A DNA stretch of 64,000 nt. Origin: Mycobacterium sp. 852002-51971_SCH5477799-a (GTDB lineage: Bacteria; Actinomycetota; Actinomycetes; Mycobacteriales; Mycobacteriaceae). Where the stretch lies: assembly GCF_001667145.1 (NCBI RefSeq), contig NZ_LZIF01000118.1, positions 1 to 64,000 on the forward strand, given 5' to 3'. Each line of letters opens with the position of its first letter. The first letter of the stretch is position 1. Below the pieces are notes generated by a model. That model had not been told where the DNA came from and ran no database searches. It saw nothing but the letters and a program-made list of their open reading frames with translations. Below are positions 19,029 through 27,311 of the stretch, piece after piece. Position numbers and translations under genes: made by a program.

Positions 19029-20906
19029 CTACGCCCCCAGCCTTGTGAGCAGATCCGACAAAGCTTCGACCGCATTGATTTTCGCGGTCAGGAATTGGTC
19101 CGGTTGGTGCTCGGCGTCGGCAACGGCTTTGTCGGGACCGGCCAGATACACCCGCGAAATCCCCGCGCCGCGGGCCGCCTGCGCGACGTCGGAGACCTCG
19201 TTCTGGTAGCGCTTGTCGGTGCCGCAGATGACCGCCACCGTCGGCGTCCCCGCGTCCGCCACCGCTGATGCGACACTGTCGGCCTCGACCGTGCCGGGGT
19301 TGATCGCCTCGATGCCGCCGGACGCCAGCAGGTTCGAGGCGAACGTCGCGCGGATGTTGTTCTCGGCCAACGGCCCCAGCGGCAGCAACAACAGCTGCGG
19401 GCGGGAGCCGGTGCGGGCCAGGTAGGCGTCCGACCGGTCCCGCAGCGCCTCGAACTCCGCGGCGTACCGCACCAGTTTCCCGGCGGCGAGCGGCGAATAC
19501 GTCGAGTCGCTTTGTGGCAGCGGAGGTTCGGTGAGGTTGGGGAATTCGTTTACCCCGGTGATCGCGGTCCTGCGGTGCGCGATGTCATCGGTGCGGCGAG
19601 CGGCCACCTCGGCGATCTGCTCGGCGATGAAGTTGCGGGCCTGCATGAATCCGCCATGGGACTCGATGGCCTGGAAATGCTCCCAGGCCCGCTCGGCCAG
19701 GCGCCGGGTGAGGTCCTCCACGAACCACGAGCCACCGGCCGGGTCCAACACGCGACCCACGTGTGACTCTTCGAGAAGCAGCAGCTGCGTGTTGCGAGCG
19801 ATGCGGCGGGCGAAACTCGTTGCTATTCCCGGGAATCCGCCATCGATCGCCACGTCGAACGGGAACACCAGCAACGAGTCGGCGCCGCCCACACCGGCGC
19901 CGAAGGCGGCCAGGGTGCAGCGCAGCAGATTCACCCACGGGTCACGCTGGGTCATCATGGGCAGCGACGTCTCGGCGTGGACTACGGCCGCGCCGGCATC
20001 CGGCTCGCCGACAACTTCGGCGACCCGCGCCCAAAGGTTGCGCGCCGCGCGGAACTTGGCGATCGTCATGAACTGGTCGTCGTCGGCGGCGAACCGGAAG
20101 CTGATCTGCCGCAGCGCCTCGCCGATCGACAGCCCCGATTCGGTGAGCACCCGCAGGTAACTCACCGCGGCCCCGATACCGGCGGCGAGCTCCCACGTCG
20201 CGTTGGCACCGAGATTGTGGAACGCGGGCCCGTCGACGGTGATCGCGCGCACGCCGGTGTGACCGGCGGCCCGCTTGGCCACGGCGATTACGTCCGCGAT
20301 CGTCGGCGCGGGCCGAACACTGTGCGCCGCGCTCAGCGGGTCACCGCCCAGGTCGATCGACAGGGTGGCGCGCTGGTCGGGCTCCACCCCGTCCGCCAGC
20401 GCAAGGGCCACGTCGCTGGCCGCCGGATAATCGGCGCCGGCTTGCAGGATCAGCGGCGCCATGCTCAGGTAGACACCCTCGAGCGTCTCCCCCAGCTGAT
20501 CGGGCGCCACGCCCGATTCCCCGATCCGCAGCACCAGCGCGCCGGCCCCGTTGCCGAGCGCGTCCAGCACCGCGGAGTTCACGTCCTTGGCCGCGACGCC
20601 GGGCACCGGGGTAGCCGGAAAGGCTTCGGCGACCTTCCAACCGGCCTTGACGTCCCGCAACGCGTCGCCGCCACGCACATAGGGCCACTCGCCCGGCAGC
20701 GGCGGTTCCGGCAGTTCGTCGAGCGCGGTGTAGAGCGCGCGGACCGCAATTCCGTCGTAAGTCGGGGTTTCCAGCAGCCGCTCGGGGTCGTCCCCCAACT
20801 GTTCGGGGTTCTTCCGGGTGCTTTTGGCCAGCACACCGGCGACCGCACTGCGCCAACGCCCGCGAACCTGTTCTAGGTTGGCGAGCTCGGGTACATCAAT
20901 GGACAC
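19029..20906 (-). CDS. mutA: Methylmalonyl-CoA mutase, small subunit
   Basis: A 625-residue partner of MutB with the same overall fold but a degenerate cobalamin site, as usual for MutA. Recognisable parts are YVRGGDALRDVKAGWKV, NLGANATWELAAGIGAAVSYLR, ARNTQLLLLEESHVGRVLDPAGGSWFVE and a C-terminal domain without DxHxxG. The frame stays open far upstream (to about 22007), but GTG 20906 is chosen because AAAGGGAG sits eight bases before it and the product then starts as SIDVPELANLEQVRGRW. It heads the mutA-mutB-meaB operon. Confidence 0.95.
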   Translation of the reverse strand: MSIDVPELANLEQVRGRWRSAVAGVLAKSTRKNPEQLGDDPERLLETPTYDGIAVRALYTALDELPEPPLPGEWPYVRGGDALRDVKAGWKVAEAFPATPVPGVAAKDVNSAVLDALGNGAGALVLRIGESGVAPDQLGETLEGVYLSMAPLILQAGADYPAASDVALALADGVEPDQRATLSIDLGGDPLSAAHSVRPAPTIADVIAVAKRAAGHTGVRAITVDGPAFHNLGANATWELAAGIGAAVSYLRVLTESGLSIGEALRQISFRFAADDDQFMTIAKFRAARNLWARVAEVVGEPDAGAAVVHAETSLPMMTQRDPWVNLLRCTLAAFGAGVGGADSLLVFPFDVAIDGGFPGIATSFARRIARNTQLLLLEESHVGRVLDPAGGSWFVEDLTRRLAERAWEHFQAIESHGGFMQARNFIAEQIAEVAARRTDDIAHRRTAITGVNEFPNLTEPPLPQSDSTYSPLAAGKLVRYAAEFEALRDRSDAYLARTGSRPQLLLLPLGPLAENNIRATFASNLLASGGIEAINPGTVEADSVASAVADAGTPTVAVICGTDKRYQNEVSDVAQAARGAGISRVYLAGPDKAVADAEHQPDQFLTAKINAVEALSDLLTRLGA

Positions 20907-21072
20907 CGATTGCTCCCTTTTCCCAGCATTTGGGCTACAACTCCGGGGATACCACTTAGCTACAGAGGCTAATTGATGACCGCTCATCGCAAGAAACCGC
21001 CACTTGCGGCGAGCGTTCGCGATTTCCGATGAAACACCACCCGCAGGAAACGGCTTATTCATCTGCGCCCCG

Positions 21073-21078
21073 TACCCT
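21073..21078 (+). promoter_or_regulatory. -10 box of the TVP38-type gene, leaderless
   Basis: TACCCT fits TANNNT and ends eight bases before GTG 21087. No ribosome site is present, so the message is probably leaderless. The rest of the 180-base divergent gap with mutA shows nothing else clear. Confidence 0.45.
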
Positions 21079-21086
21079 AGGAAGCC

Positions 21087-21854
21087 GTGACGGGTTCCGC
21101 CACCAGCAAAATCACCGAAACACTTCGCGATCTCGGCTGCGCCATCGGCGTCGCCGCGCGAGGCGTGTCCCGGTCGCGGGTCGCCTGGACAGTGGTGGGC
21201 ATCACAGCCCTGGTGGTGCTGGCGTCGTGGTTGCCGCTTCCCTCGCCGGCGCAGATGCGTGACTGGGCGCAGTCCGTCGGACCGTGGTTCCCGCTGGCGT
21301 TCCTGGTCGCCCACATCGTCGTGACGGTGGTGCCCATCCCGCGCACGGCGTTCACCCTGGCGGCCGGACTGCTGTTCGGCCCACTGCTGGGCGTCGCCAT
21401 CGCGGTGATCGCCAGCACCGCGAGCGCGATGATCGCGATGCTGCTGGTGCGCGCAGCCGGGTGGCGGCTGAACCGGCTGGTGCGCCACCGATCGATTGAC
21501 ACCGTGGAACAGCGCCTGCGACAACGAGGCTGGCTGGCCATCTTGTCGCTGCGGCTGATTCCCGCGGTGCCGTTCTCGGCGCTCAACTACGCCGCGGGCG
21601 CGTCGAGCGTGCGGGTGCTGCCCTATGCGATCGCGACCCTGGTCGGATTGCTGCCCGGCACCACCGCCGTGGTGGTTCTCGGCGATGCTCTCGCCGGTCA
21701 CATCAGCACGCTGCTGTATTTGGTGTCGGCGATCACCAGCGCTTTGGGTCTGACGGGGCTGATCATCGAGATCCGCCACTTCCGTAGGCACCACCGCCGG
21801 GCACACCGTCCCGTCGACGGCGAGCGCTCCCCAGAGCCGGCCACTATCGGCTGA
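21087..21854 (+). CDS. TVP38/TMEM64-family (VTT domain) membrane protein
   Basis: A 255-residue polytopic inner-membrane protein in the position of M. tuberculosis Rv1491c. Hydrophobic segments occur near residues 31-49, 73-120 and 160-230. The VTT-domain hallmark is visible as FPLAFLVAHIVVTVVPIPRT, the small-residue loop AAGLLFGPLLG, and RLIPAVPFSALNYAAG. Bacterial members belong to the DedA/VTT superfamily, in which lipid or ion transport roles have been proposed; its substrate here is unknown. A short charged tail rich in His and Arg ends the protein. It is divergent from mutA with an apparent leaderless start. Confidence 0.88.
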   Translation: MTGSATSKITETLRDLGCAIGVAARGVSRSRVAWTVVGITALVVLASWLPLPSPAQMRDWAQSVGPWFPLAFLVAHIVVTVVPIPRTAFTLAAGLLFGPLLGVAIAVIASTASAMIAMLLVRAAGWRLNRLVRHRSIDTVEQRLRQRGWLAILSLRLIPAVPFSALNYAAGASSVRVLPYAIATLVGLLPGTTAVVVLGDALAGHISTLLYLVSAITSALGLTGLIIEIRHFRRHHRRAHRPVDGERSPEPATIG

Positions 21855-21924
21855 TCGCCGACTTCGGTAAGACCGGCCTGCTGACGCCGAAAGGCACGGC
21901 GCCACCGCTGCCGCCGCACCCCGG

Positions 21925-22422
21925 GTGCAGGATGGGAAGGTGCCACGAGATCGATCGCCGTTTCCCACCAAGGTCGCCGGACGGCTGCTGCGCTCGCGCC
22001 GCCTCATGCGCGCACCGATCTGGATCTACAAGGCTCGCGCCGGCGCGCTGTTCGGTTCACGCATCCTGCTGCTCGAACACATCGGCCGCAAGTCGGGCAT
22101 GCCGCGCTACGCGGCGTTGGAGGTCGTCGACCACTCGACGCCCGACACCTACGTGGTCGCGTCGGGCTTCGGCCGAAAAGCCCAGTGGTTCCGCAACATT
22201 GAAGCCAATCCCCGGGCGCGGGTCTACGCCGGCAGCCACCCGCCCAGAGCCGCGACCGCGCGCGTGCTGACCACACCGGAGGCCGATCGCACCCTGGCCG
22301 CCTACCGAACCCGCCACCCCAAAGCGTGGGAGCGGATGCGCCCGGTGCTGGAAGACACTCTCGGCGTCCCGATCACCGACACCGATACTCCGCTGCCGCT
22401 GGTCGAGCTGCGGCTGGACTAA
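21925..22422 (+). CDS. Deazaflavin (F420)-dependent nitroreductase-family protein
   Basis: A 165-residue protein of the Ddn/FDOR split-barrel family: HIGRKSGMPRYAALEVVDH, VVASGFGRKAQWFRNIEANPRARV and the C-terminal helix AYRTRHPKAWERM match the family pattern of F420 phosphate contacts and substrate lid. Such proteins use reduced F420 to reduce quinones, nitro compounds or other lipophilic substrates at the membrane; which one here is unknown. GTG 21940 is an alternative start in the same frame and neither start has a clear ribosome site. It overlaps the last four bases of the convergent DoxX-like gene. I know no counterpart at this place in M. tuberculosis. Confidence 0.85.
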   Translation: MQDGKVPRDRSPFPTKVAGRLLRSRRLMRAPIWIYKARAGALFGSRILLLEHIGRKSGMPRYAALEVVDHSTPDTYVVASGFGRKAQWFRNIEANPRARVYAGSHPPRAATARVLTTPEADRTLAAYRTRHPKAWERMRPVLEDTLGVPITDTDTPLPLVELRLD

Positions 22423-22775
22423 CTGCGGTCCGGTCCCTTGATCGTCATTGCGGCGACCAGCGCCAGGAACAACGCGGCCGGAAGGCCGTTGACGACTTTG
22501 TCGCGCACCCGGACGTGCGCGCCGACCGCCAACACGAAGTACACCGTCAGCATCGCGGTCGTCAGGCGCGCCAGCGCGGGAAAACGGTTGACCGACAGCA
22601 ATCCCACCGCGGCCGCCGCCTTGACCGCCGGCAGCACGGGCCGGATGTCCTCCGGCAGGCCCACCTCATCGAGAACCTTCTTGATCGGAGCCACCTGGAC
22701 GCCGCACGCCACCGCGTCGACGGCGTGGAACACGCCGAGCGCCGTGTAGGCCTTCGGGGAAGTCAACACACTCAT
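22419..22775 (-). CDS. DoxX-like small membrane protein
   Basis: A 118-residue protein with about four hydrophobic segments (YTALGVFHAVDAVACGV, VKAAAAVGLLSV, TTAMLTVYFVLAVGAHV, ALFLALVAAMTI), the layout of the DoxX-like family. It sits where M. tuberculosis has Rv1489 and follows the qmcA-like gene nine bases after its stop. Function is unknown; family members have been linked to thiol or redox balance. Its own TAGGAT box six bases before ATG 22775 suggests an extra leaderless promoter inside the operon. Confidence 0.8.
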   Translation of the reverse strand: MSVLTSPKAYTALGVFHAVDAVACGVQVAPIKKVLDEVGLPEDIRPVLPAVKAAAAVGLLSVNRFPALARLTTAMLTVYFVLAVGAHVRVRDKVVNGLPAALFLALVAAMTIKGPDRS

Positions 22776-22781
22776 GCCGCA

Positions 22782-22787
22782 ATCCTA
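22782..22787 (-). promoter_or_regulatory. -10 box of the DoxX-like gene, built on the upstream stop codon
   Basis: TAGGAT on the minus strand lies six bases before ATG 22775. Its first three bases are the TAG stop codon of the preceding SPFH gene (22787-22785). Confidence 0.4.
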
Positions 22788-23918
22788 GGGAGTCAGCTCC
22801 GCAGTCGAGCCATCTGCGGGCTTGCCCGCGATCGCCTCGGCCTTAGCTACCGCCTGGGCGACCGAGGGATCGGTTTCGGTGGAGAACCAGTCGGCGACCT
22901 CAGCGTCGTCGTCGGCGCTGTGCTTGGGCGCGTCATCGACGGGCGAAGGCTGGAAGCGGAACACGCCGTCCTCACCCGGGGTTGCCAACAGCTTGGTGAA
23001 TCCCTGCAACGCTGCGCTGAAGTCACTGGGCACCACCCACACCTTGTTGGCGTCGCCGCGCGCCATCTCGGGCAGCGTCTGCAAGTACTGGTAGGCCAGC
23101 ATCTCCGGAGTGGGCCTGCCGGCCTTGATCGCCGCGAACGTCTTCTCGATCGCCTTGGCCTGCCCCTGCGCCCGCAGGTAGGCGGCGGCGCGCTCGCCCT
23201 GTGCGCGCAGCACCCGCGACTGCCGGTCCGCCTCGGCGGTCAGGATCGTGGCCTGCTTGGCGCCCTCGGCGGCGAGGATCTGCGCAGTCTTCTGTCCCTC
23301 GGCCTGCATGATTGCCGCTTGCCGGTTGCCTTCGGCGGTCAGGATCATCGCCCGCTTCTCGCGGTCGGCCTTCATCTGCTTTTCCATCGACGCCTGGATC
23401 GACGGGGGCGGATCGATACTGCGCAATTCGACGCGGGCGACCCGCAACCCCCAGCGGCCGGTCGCCTCGTCGAGCACGCCGCGCAGTTGCCCGTTGATCT
23501 GATCACGCGACGTCAGCGTCTGCTCGAGTGTCATGCCGCCGACGACGTTGCGCAGCGTGGTGGTGGTGAGCTGCTCGACGCCGACGATGTAGTTGCTGAT
23601 CTCGTAGACGGCCGCCTGGGGAACGGTGACCTGGAAGTACACCACGGTGTCGATGTTCAGGGTCAGGTTGTCCTCGGTGATCACCGGCTGGGGCGGGAAC
23701 GACACCACCCGCTCGCGCAGATCCACCCGGGCGCGAACCCGATCGATGAACGGCACCAACAACGTCAGTTGTCCGCTGACCGTGCGGCTGTACCGTCCCA
23801 GCCGTTCGATCACCGCCGCCTCGGCCTGAGGTATCAGCGCCACGGACTTGGCCACCACGACGATCGCGAAGATCACCAAGACGGCCAGCAGTACCAAACC
23901 AGCAACCGCACCTTGCAT
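22785..23918 (-). CDS. qmcA: SPFH/Band-7 (stomatin-like, QmcA) membrane protein
   Basis: The 377-residue product begins with a membrane anchor (VAGLVLLAVLVIFAIVVVA), then an SPFH domain (ERLGRYSRTVSGQLTLLVPFIDRV, NLTLNIDTVVYFQV, LRNVVGGMTLEQTLTSRDQI) and a long Ala/Glu/Gln-rich coiled coil of repeated AEG/AEA units (about residues 190-270). Such proteins form large rings that organise membrane domains and often pair with NfeD, as here. The frame remains open upstream, but ATG 23918 follows GAGAGGAAG and gives the expected length (Rv1488 is about 380 residues). Confidence 0.93.
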   Translation of the reverse strand: MQGAVAGLVLLAVLVIFAIVVVAKSVALIPQAEAAVIERLGRYSRTVSGQLTLLVPFIDRVRARVDLRERVVSFPPQPVITEDNLTLNIDTVVYFQVTVPQAAVYEISNYIVGVEQLTTTTLRNVVGGMTLEQTLTSRDQINGQLRGVLDEATGRWGLRVARVELRSIDPPPSIQASMEKQMKADREKRAMILTAEGNRQAAIMQAEGQKTAQILAAEGAKQATILTAEADRQSRVLRAQGERAAAYLRAQGQAKAIEKTFAAIKAGRPTPEMLAYQYLQTLPEMARGDANKVWVVPSDFSAALQGFTKLLATPGEDGVFRFQPSPVDDAPKHSADDDAEVADWFSTETDPSVAQAVAKAEAIAGKPADGSTAELTP

Positions 23919-23962
23919 CGGACTTCCTCTCTCTACGGGTCCTTGGCAGCTTCGTCTCGCCG

Positions 23963-24400
23963 CTACAGACTGCTCTTGAACACCACCGCGGTGGCGCCGT
24001 CGATCTGCATGACGGTGACCGGCTCGCCGGGCTCGTAGACGTCGCCCTCGTTGAGGGGGCGCGCGGACCACACCTGGCCGTCGAGTTTGACCTGGCCCGC
24101 ATCGCGCCCGACCCGTTCGAGCACCAGCGCGGTTTTTCCCTGCAGCGCCTCGATTCCCAACCGCGGCACCTCGGCCGGGGTCAGCCGCCGCTTCAGCGGC
24201 GGGCGAACGAGCACCAGCAGCAGCACCGACACGACCAGGAACACCGCCCCGTTCGTCCACGCCGGAAAGTCGGTGACCCAACTGGTCAGCGCCGCGGCCA
24301 GTGCGCCACCGCCGAGCATGACCAGAAACAAATGGCCGGTGAGCGCCTCCGCACCGGCCAGCACCAGCGCGAATATTAGCCAAAGCACCGCGGCGGGCAT
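23963..24400 (-). CDS. NfeD-like membrane protein
   Basis: A 145-residue protein with two or three N-terminal membrane helices (LWLIFALVLAGAEALTGHLFLVML, NGAVFLVVSVLLLVLV), then a soluble beta-barrel (OB-fold) tail containing LQGKTALVLERVGRDAGQVKLDGQVWSA and VMQIDGATAVV. That is the NfeD layout, and it precedes its usual partner, the SPFH gene, by 44 bases. NfeD proteins are thought to stabilise or anchor SPFH assemblies. ATG 24400 is preferred over the frame's 24442 start because the 14 extra residues are not hydrophobic and would break the family's N-terminus. Confidence 0.9.
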   Translation of the reverse strand: MPAAVLWLIFALVLAGAEALTGHLFLVMLGGGALAAALTSWVTDFPAWTNGAVFLVVSVLLLVLVRPPLKRRLTPAEVPRLGIEALQGKTALVLERVGRDAGQVKLDGQVWSARPLNEGDVYEPGEPVTVMQIDGATAVVFKSSL

Positions 24401-24443
24401 GCGGCAAGAATACGCGTGATCCGCCCGTGCCGGGCAAAACAAC

Positions 24444-24449
24444 TACACT
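24444..24449 (+). promoter_or_regulatory. -10 box of the hypothetical gene at 24458, leaderless
   Basis: TACACT fits TANNNT and ends eight bases before GTG 24458; there is no ribosome site between them. Confidence 0.45.
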
Positions 24450-24457
24450 GCCTGATC

Positions 24458-25402
24458 GTGTGGTGTCCCAGTGTTTCGCTGTCCCTGTGGGCCAATGCCT
24501 GGCTCGCCGGAAAGGCCGCGCCCGACGACGTCCTGGACGCGTTATCCGTTTGGGCGCCAAAGCAATCGGTGACCGCGTATGATGCCGTCGCCGCGGGCCA
24601 CACCGGCTTGCCCTGGCCCGACGTGAACGACGCCGGGACGGTCACGCTGCTGCAGACGTTGCGCGCCGCAATCGGGCGACGGACGCCGTCGTGCGGCGGC
24701 GCCGGCTTGATGCGCGGGACGATCAACGTGGTTTTGCCGGTACCCGGCGATGTGCGCGGGCTCGCCCCGGGAACGCAGTTCGAGCGGGACGCCCTGGCCG
24801 CCGGCGAGGCGGTCATCATCGCCAATCCCCGCAACCCCGGCACCGCGGTGGGTCTGGTACCCGAATTCTCCTACGAGGACGACGAGGACGCGCCCGAGGA
24901 CTACGAGACGCGGCTGGCGGAATTGTGCGCACTGACGTGGACCGTGTACTCGCTGCCCGGCGCCCCGGTGCTGGACCACTACGAACTCGGCGACGCCGAG
25001 TACACGCTGCGGTCGGCGGTGCGCTCGGCCGCCGACGCTCTGGGCGCCATTGGGCTGGGAGCCGCGGCCACCGACGTCGACGACCCGCGCGGACTGGTCG
25101 AGCAGCTACTGGAATCCGCACGGCAACACCGCATTCCCGACCACGCGCCGACGCGGGCGCTGCGGGTGCTGGAGAACGCCGCGCACGTCGACGCCATCAT
25201 CGCGGTCAGCGCGGGCCTGAGCCGATCGGATTCTGCAGACCGTTTCACCGCGCCGGTCGCCGCCGGCCTGGAACCGGTGGGAACGCAATCATCCTCCGAG
25301 GCCCGCATCGCCAGCGATGCGCTGCGACCGCTGACCGCCGTGGTGCGTTCGGCGCGGATGGCGGCCGTGACCGCGATCCTGCATTCGGCCTGGGGCGACT
25401 GA
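24458..25402 (+). CDS. Conserved actinobacterial hypothetical protein (Rv1486c position)
   Basis: A 314-residue, mostly soluble, acidic protein of no family I can name. It starts WCPSVSLSLWANAWLAGKAAPDDVLDALS, has a Gly-rich RTPSCGGAGLMRGTINVVLPVPGDVRGLAPG stretch, an acidic run EDDEDAPEDYE, and a C-terminal helical part ending in RSARMAAVTAILHSAWGD. It sits where M. tuberculosis has Rv1486c and is divergent from nfeD. GTG 24458 is chosen because it lies just after a TACACT -10 box. Confidence 0.8.
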   Translation: MWCPSVSLSLWANAWLAGKAAPDDVLDALSVWAPKQSVTAYDAVAAGHTGLPWPDVNDAGTVTLLQTLRAAIGRRTPSCGGAGLMRGTINVVLPVPGDVRGLAPGTQFERDALAAGEAVIIANPRNPGTAVGLVPEFSYEDDEDAPEDYETRLAELCALTWTVYSLPGAPVLDHYELGDAEYTLRSAVRSAADALGAIGLGAAATDVDDPRGLVEQLLESARQHRIPDHAPTRALRVLENAAHVDAIIAVSAGLSRSDSADRFTAPVAAGLEPVGTQSSSEARIASDALRPLTAVVRSARMAAVTAILHSAWGD

Positions 25403-25429
25403 TCCCGAGCGCTAGCTGTCGATCGAGAG

Positions 25430-26461
25430 CTAAGGCCCGGCCGCGCAGTGCGGCGGGCGGCACGGCGCCCCGTTGACGCTGGCCTGGCAGCCCGGCACCG
25501 GGTCTGCTCCGGGGACCCTCTCCGGTGGCCGGCCGTAACGCAGTTCGTCGATCAGGTCCGCGGCCAGTTGCGCGAAACGCGGGTGGGCGTTGGGCGTCGA
25601 GGGCCGCACCATCGCCACGCCCGCCGCCTCCGCCTGGGCCGCCAACTCGTTGTCGAGGTCCCATACCACCTCGATGTGGTCGGCCACAAACCCTACCGGG
25701 CAGACGATGACGGCCCTGGTCCCGGCCTGCGCCACGGCGGCCAAATGGTCGGCGACGTCAGGCTCCAGCCACGGAACCTGCGGCGGCCCCGACCGAGACT
25801 GCCACGCCAGGTCGTACTCGCGGTATCCGGCCGCGGCCGCCACAAGGCTTGCGGCGTAGGCGACTTGGCGACTATAGAGCCGCGGCCCCAAGCGGTCGTC
25901 GGCGGCCACCGGGATGGAATGCGCGGTGAACACCAAGCGCGCGTCGGCCTGTTGCTCCGCGGTCAGGGCGCCCGAGGCCGCCCCGATCGTGTCGGCGAAG
26001 ATCTGCACGAACCGGGGGTGGTCGAAATAGGGCCGCAGCTTGATCAATTCGGGCGCATCCGGTCCGGCCGTATCGCGCGCCCGGGCGATGTCCTCGACAT
26101 ACTGCGTGCAGCTGGAGTATCCGCTCCACGCCGATGTGGTGAACACCGCGGCTCGACGAATCCCGTTGTCCCGCATTGTCGCGACGGTGTCTTCGACGTA
26201 GGGCGCCCAGTTGCGATTGCCGAAGTACACCGGCAGCTCCAAGCCGCGGTCTTCGAGCTCGGCGCGCAACTGCTCGATCAGCGCCAGGTTGATCCGGTTG
26301 ATCGGCGACACGCCGCCGAAATGCAGGTAGTGCTCGGCGACGTGGTCGAGACGTTCCGGCGGCACGTCGCGGCCGCGGGTGACGTTCTCCAAGAATGGCC
26401 GCACCTGCTGGGGGCCTTCCGGCCCCCCGAAGGACAACAGCAGGACGGCGTCGAATTCCAT
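25430..26461 (-). CDS. hemZ: Ferrochelatase (coproporphyrin type)
   Basis: A 343-residue ferrochelatase inserting Fe(II) into a porphyrin. Motifs include LLSFGGPEGPQQVRPFLENVTRGRDVP, the HFGGVSPIN loop, FGNRNWAPYVEDT, and LVFTAHSIPVAADD with the catalytic histidine. In actinobacteria this enzyme acts on coproporphyrin III (CpfC route). The C-terminal tail has cysteines in PGCQASVNGAPCRPPHC, the pattern used with one internal cysteine to hold a [2Fe-2S] cluster in several actinobacterial ferrochelatases. It starts six bases after the inhA stop, so it is the third gene of the fabG1-inhA-hemZ operon. Confidence 0.96.
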   Translation of the reverse strand: MEFDAVLLLSFGGPEGPQQVRPFLENVTRGRDVPPERLDHVAEHYLHFGGVSPINRINLALIEQLRAELEDRGLELPVYFGNRNWAPYVEDTVATMRDNGIRRAAVFTTSAWSGYSSCTQYVEDIARARDTAGPDAPELIKLRPYFDHPRFVQIFADTIGAASGALTAEQQADARLVFTAHSIPVAADDRLGPRLYSRQVAYAASLVAAAAGYREYDLAWQSRSGPPQVPWLEPDVADHLAAVAQAGTRAVIVCPVGFVADHIEVVWDLDNELAAQAEAAGVAMVRPSTPNAHPRFAQLAADLIDELRYGRPPERVPGADPVPGCQASVNGAPCRPPHCAAGP

Positions 26462-26467
26462 TACCGT

Positions 26468-27277
26468 CTACAGCAATTGGGTGCTTGCGCCACCGTCGGC
26501 GTAGATGATGGTTCCCGTCGTCGCCGGCAGCCAGTCCGAGAGCAACGCGCACACCGTCTTGGCGACCGGCGTCGGGTCCTTCATGTTCCAGCCGATGGGG
26601 GCGCGCTGGTCCCAGCCCTCTTCGAGCAGCTGCATCTGCGCGCCGGTCTCTTCGCCGAGCGCGCCGCCGACGATCGCGCTCATCGCCAGCGTCCGGATCG
26701 GCCCGGCGGCAACCAGATTCGAGCGCACGCCGAACTTGCCGGCCTCGCGGGCCACGAACCGGTTAACCGATTCCAGCGCACTCTTGGCCACCGTCATCCA
26801 GTTATAGAAAGGCATCGCCCGGGTCGGGTCGAAGTCCATACCCACGATCGAGCCGCCGGGGTTCATGATCGGAAGCGCCGCCTTGGCCAGCGAGGCGTAC
26901 GAATACGCCGAGATGTGAATGCCTTTGGAGACATCCTCATACGGCGCGTCGAAGAACGGGGTGATGCCCATCCCCGTCTGCGGCATAAAACCGATCGAGT
27001 GCACCACGCCGTCGAGCTTGTTGCCCTCGCCGATCTCGGCGGCCACCCGGCCGGCGAGCGAGTCCAGGTGCTCCTGGTTCTGTACGTCGAGTTCGATCAG
27101 CGGCGCCTTCTCCGGCAGCCGGTCGGCGATGCGCTGAATCAGACGCAACCGGTCGAACCCCGTCAGCACTAGCTGCGCCCCCGCCTCCTGAGCCGCCTTG
27201 GCGATGTGAAACGCAATCGACGCATCGGTGATGATCCCCGAGATCAGAATCCGTTTGCCGTCGAGCAGTCCTGCCAT
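26468..27277 (-). CDS. inhA: NADH-dependent enoyl-ACP reductase InhA
   Basis: The 269-residue enzyme reduces long-chain trans-2-enoyl-ACP in FAS-II mycolic acid elongation and is the target of activated isoniazid. The product starts AGLLDGKRILISGIITDASIAFHIA. By direct count, the catalytic Tyr158 and Lys165 and the inhibitor-contact residues Ile21, Ser94 and Phe149 all match the isoniazid-sensitive M. tuberculosis enzyme. ATG 27277 follows AAGGACGGAC and gives the exact family length, although the frame is open further upstream. It lies 34 bases after fabG1. Confidence 0.98.
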   Translation of the reverse strand: MAGLLDGKRILISGIITDASIAFHIAKAAQEAGAQLVLTGFDRLRLIQRIADRLPEKAPLIELDVQNQEHLDSLAGRVAAEIGEGNKLDGVVHSIGFMPQTGMGITPFFDAPYEDVSKGIHISAYSYASLAKAALPIMNPGGSIVGMDFDPTRAMPFYNWMTVAKSALESVNRFVAREAGKFGVRSNLVAAGPIRTLAMSAIVGGALGEETGAQMQLLEEGWDQRAPIGWNMKDPTPVAKTVCALLSDWLPATTGTIIYADGGASTQLL

Positions 27278-27311
27278 GTCCGTCCTTAATGTCCGTATGT
27301 CGTGGTTGAAG

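Noticed and set aside
20907..22007. N-terminal extension of MutA
   Set aside because: The frame is open but crosses the TVP38-type gene on the other strand; a ribosome site and family alignment put the start at GTG 20906.
22326..24038. 570-codon plus-strand frame
   Set aside because: Antisense to the SPFH and DoxX-like genes; product has no recognisable domain.
25448..27172. 574-codon plus-strand frame
   Set aside because: Antisense to ferrochelatase and inhA; shadow of high third-position GC.
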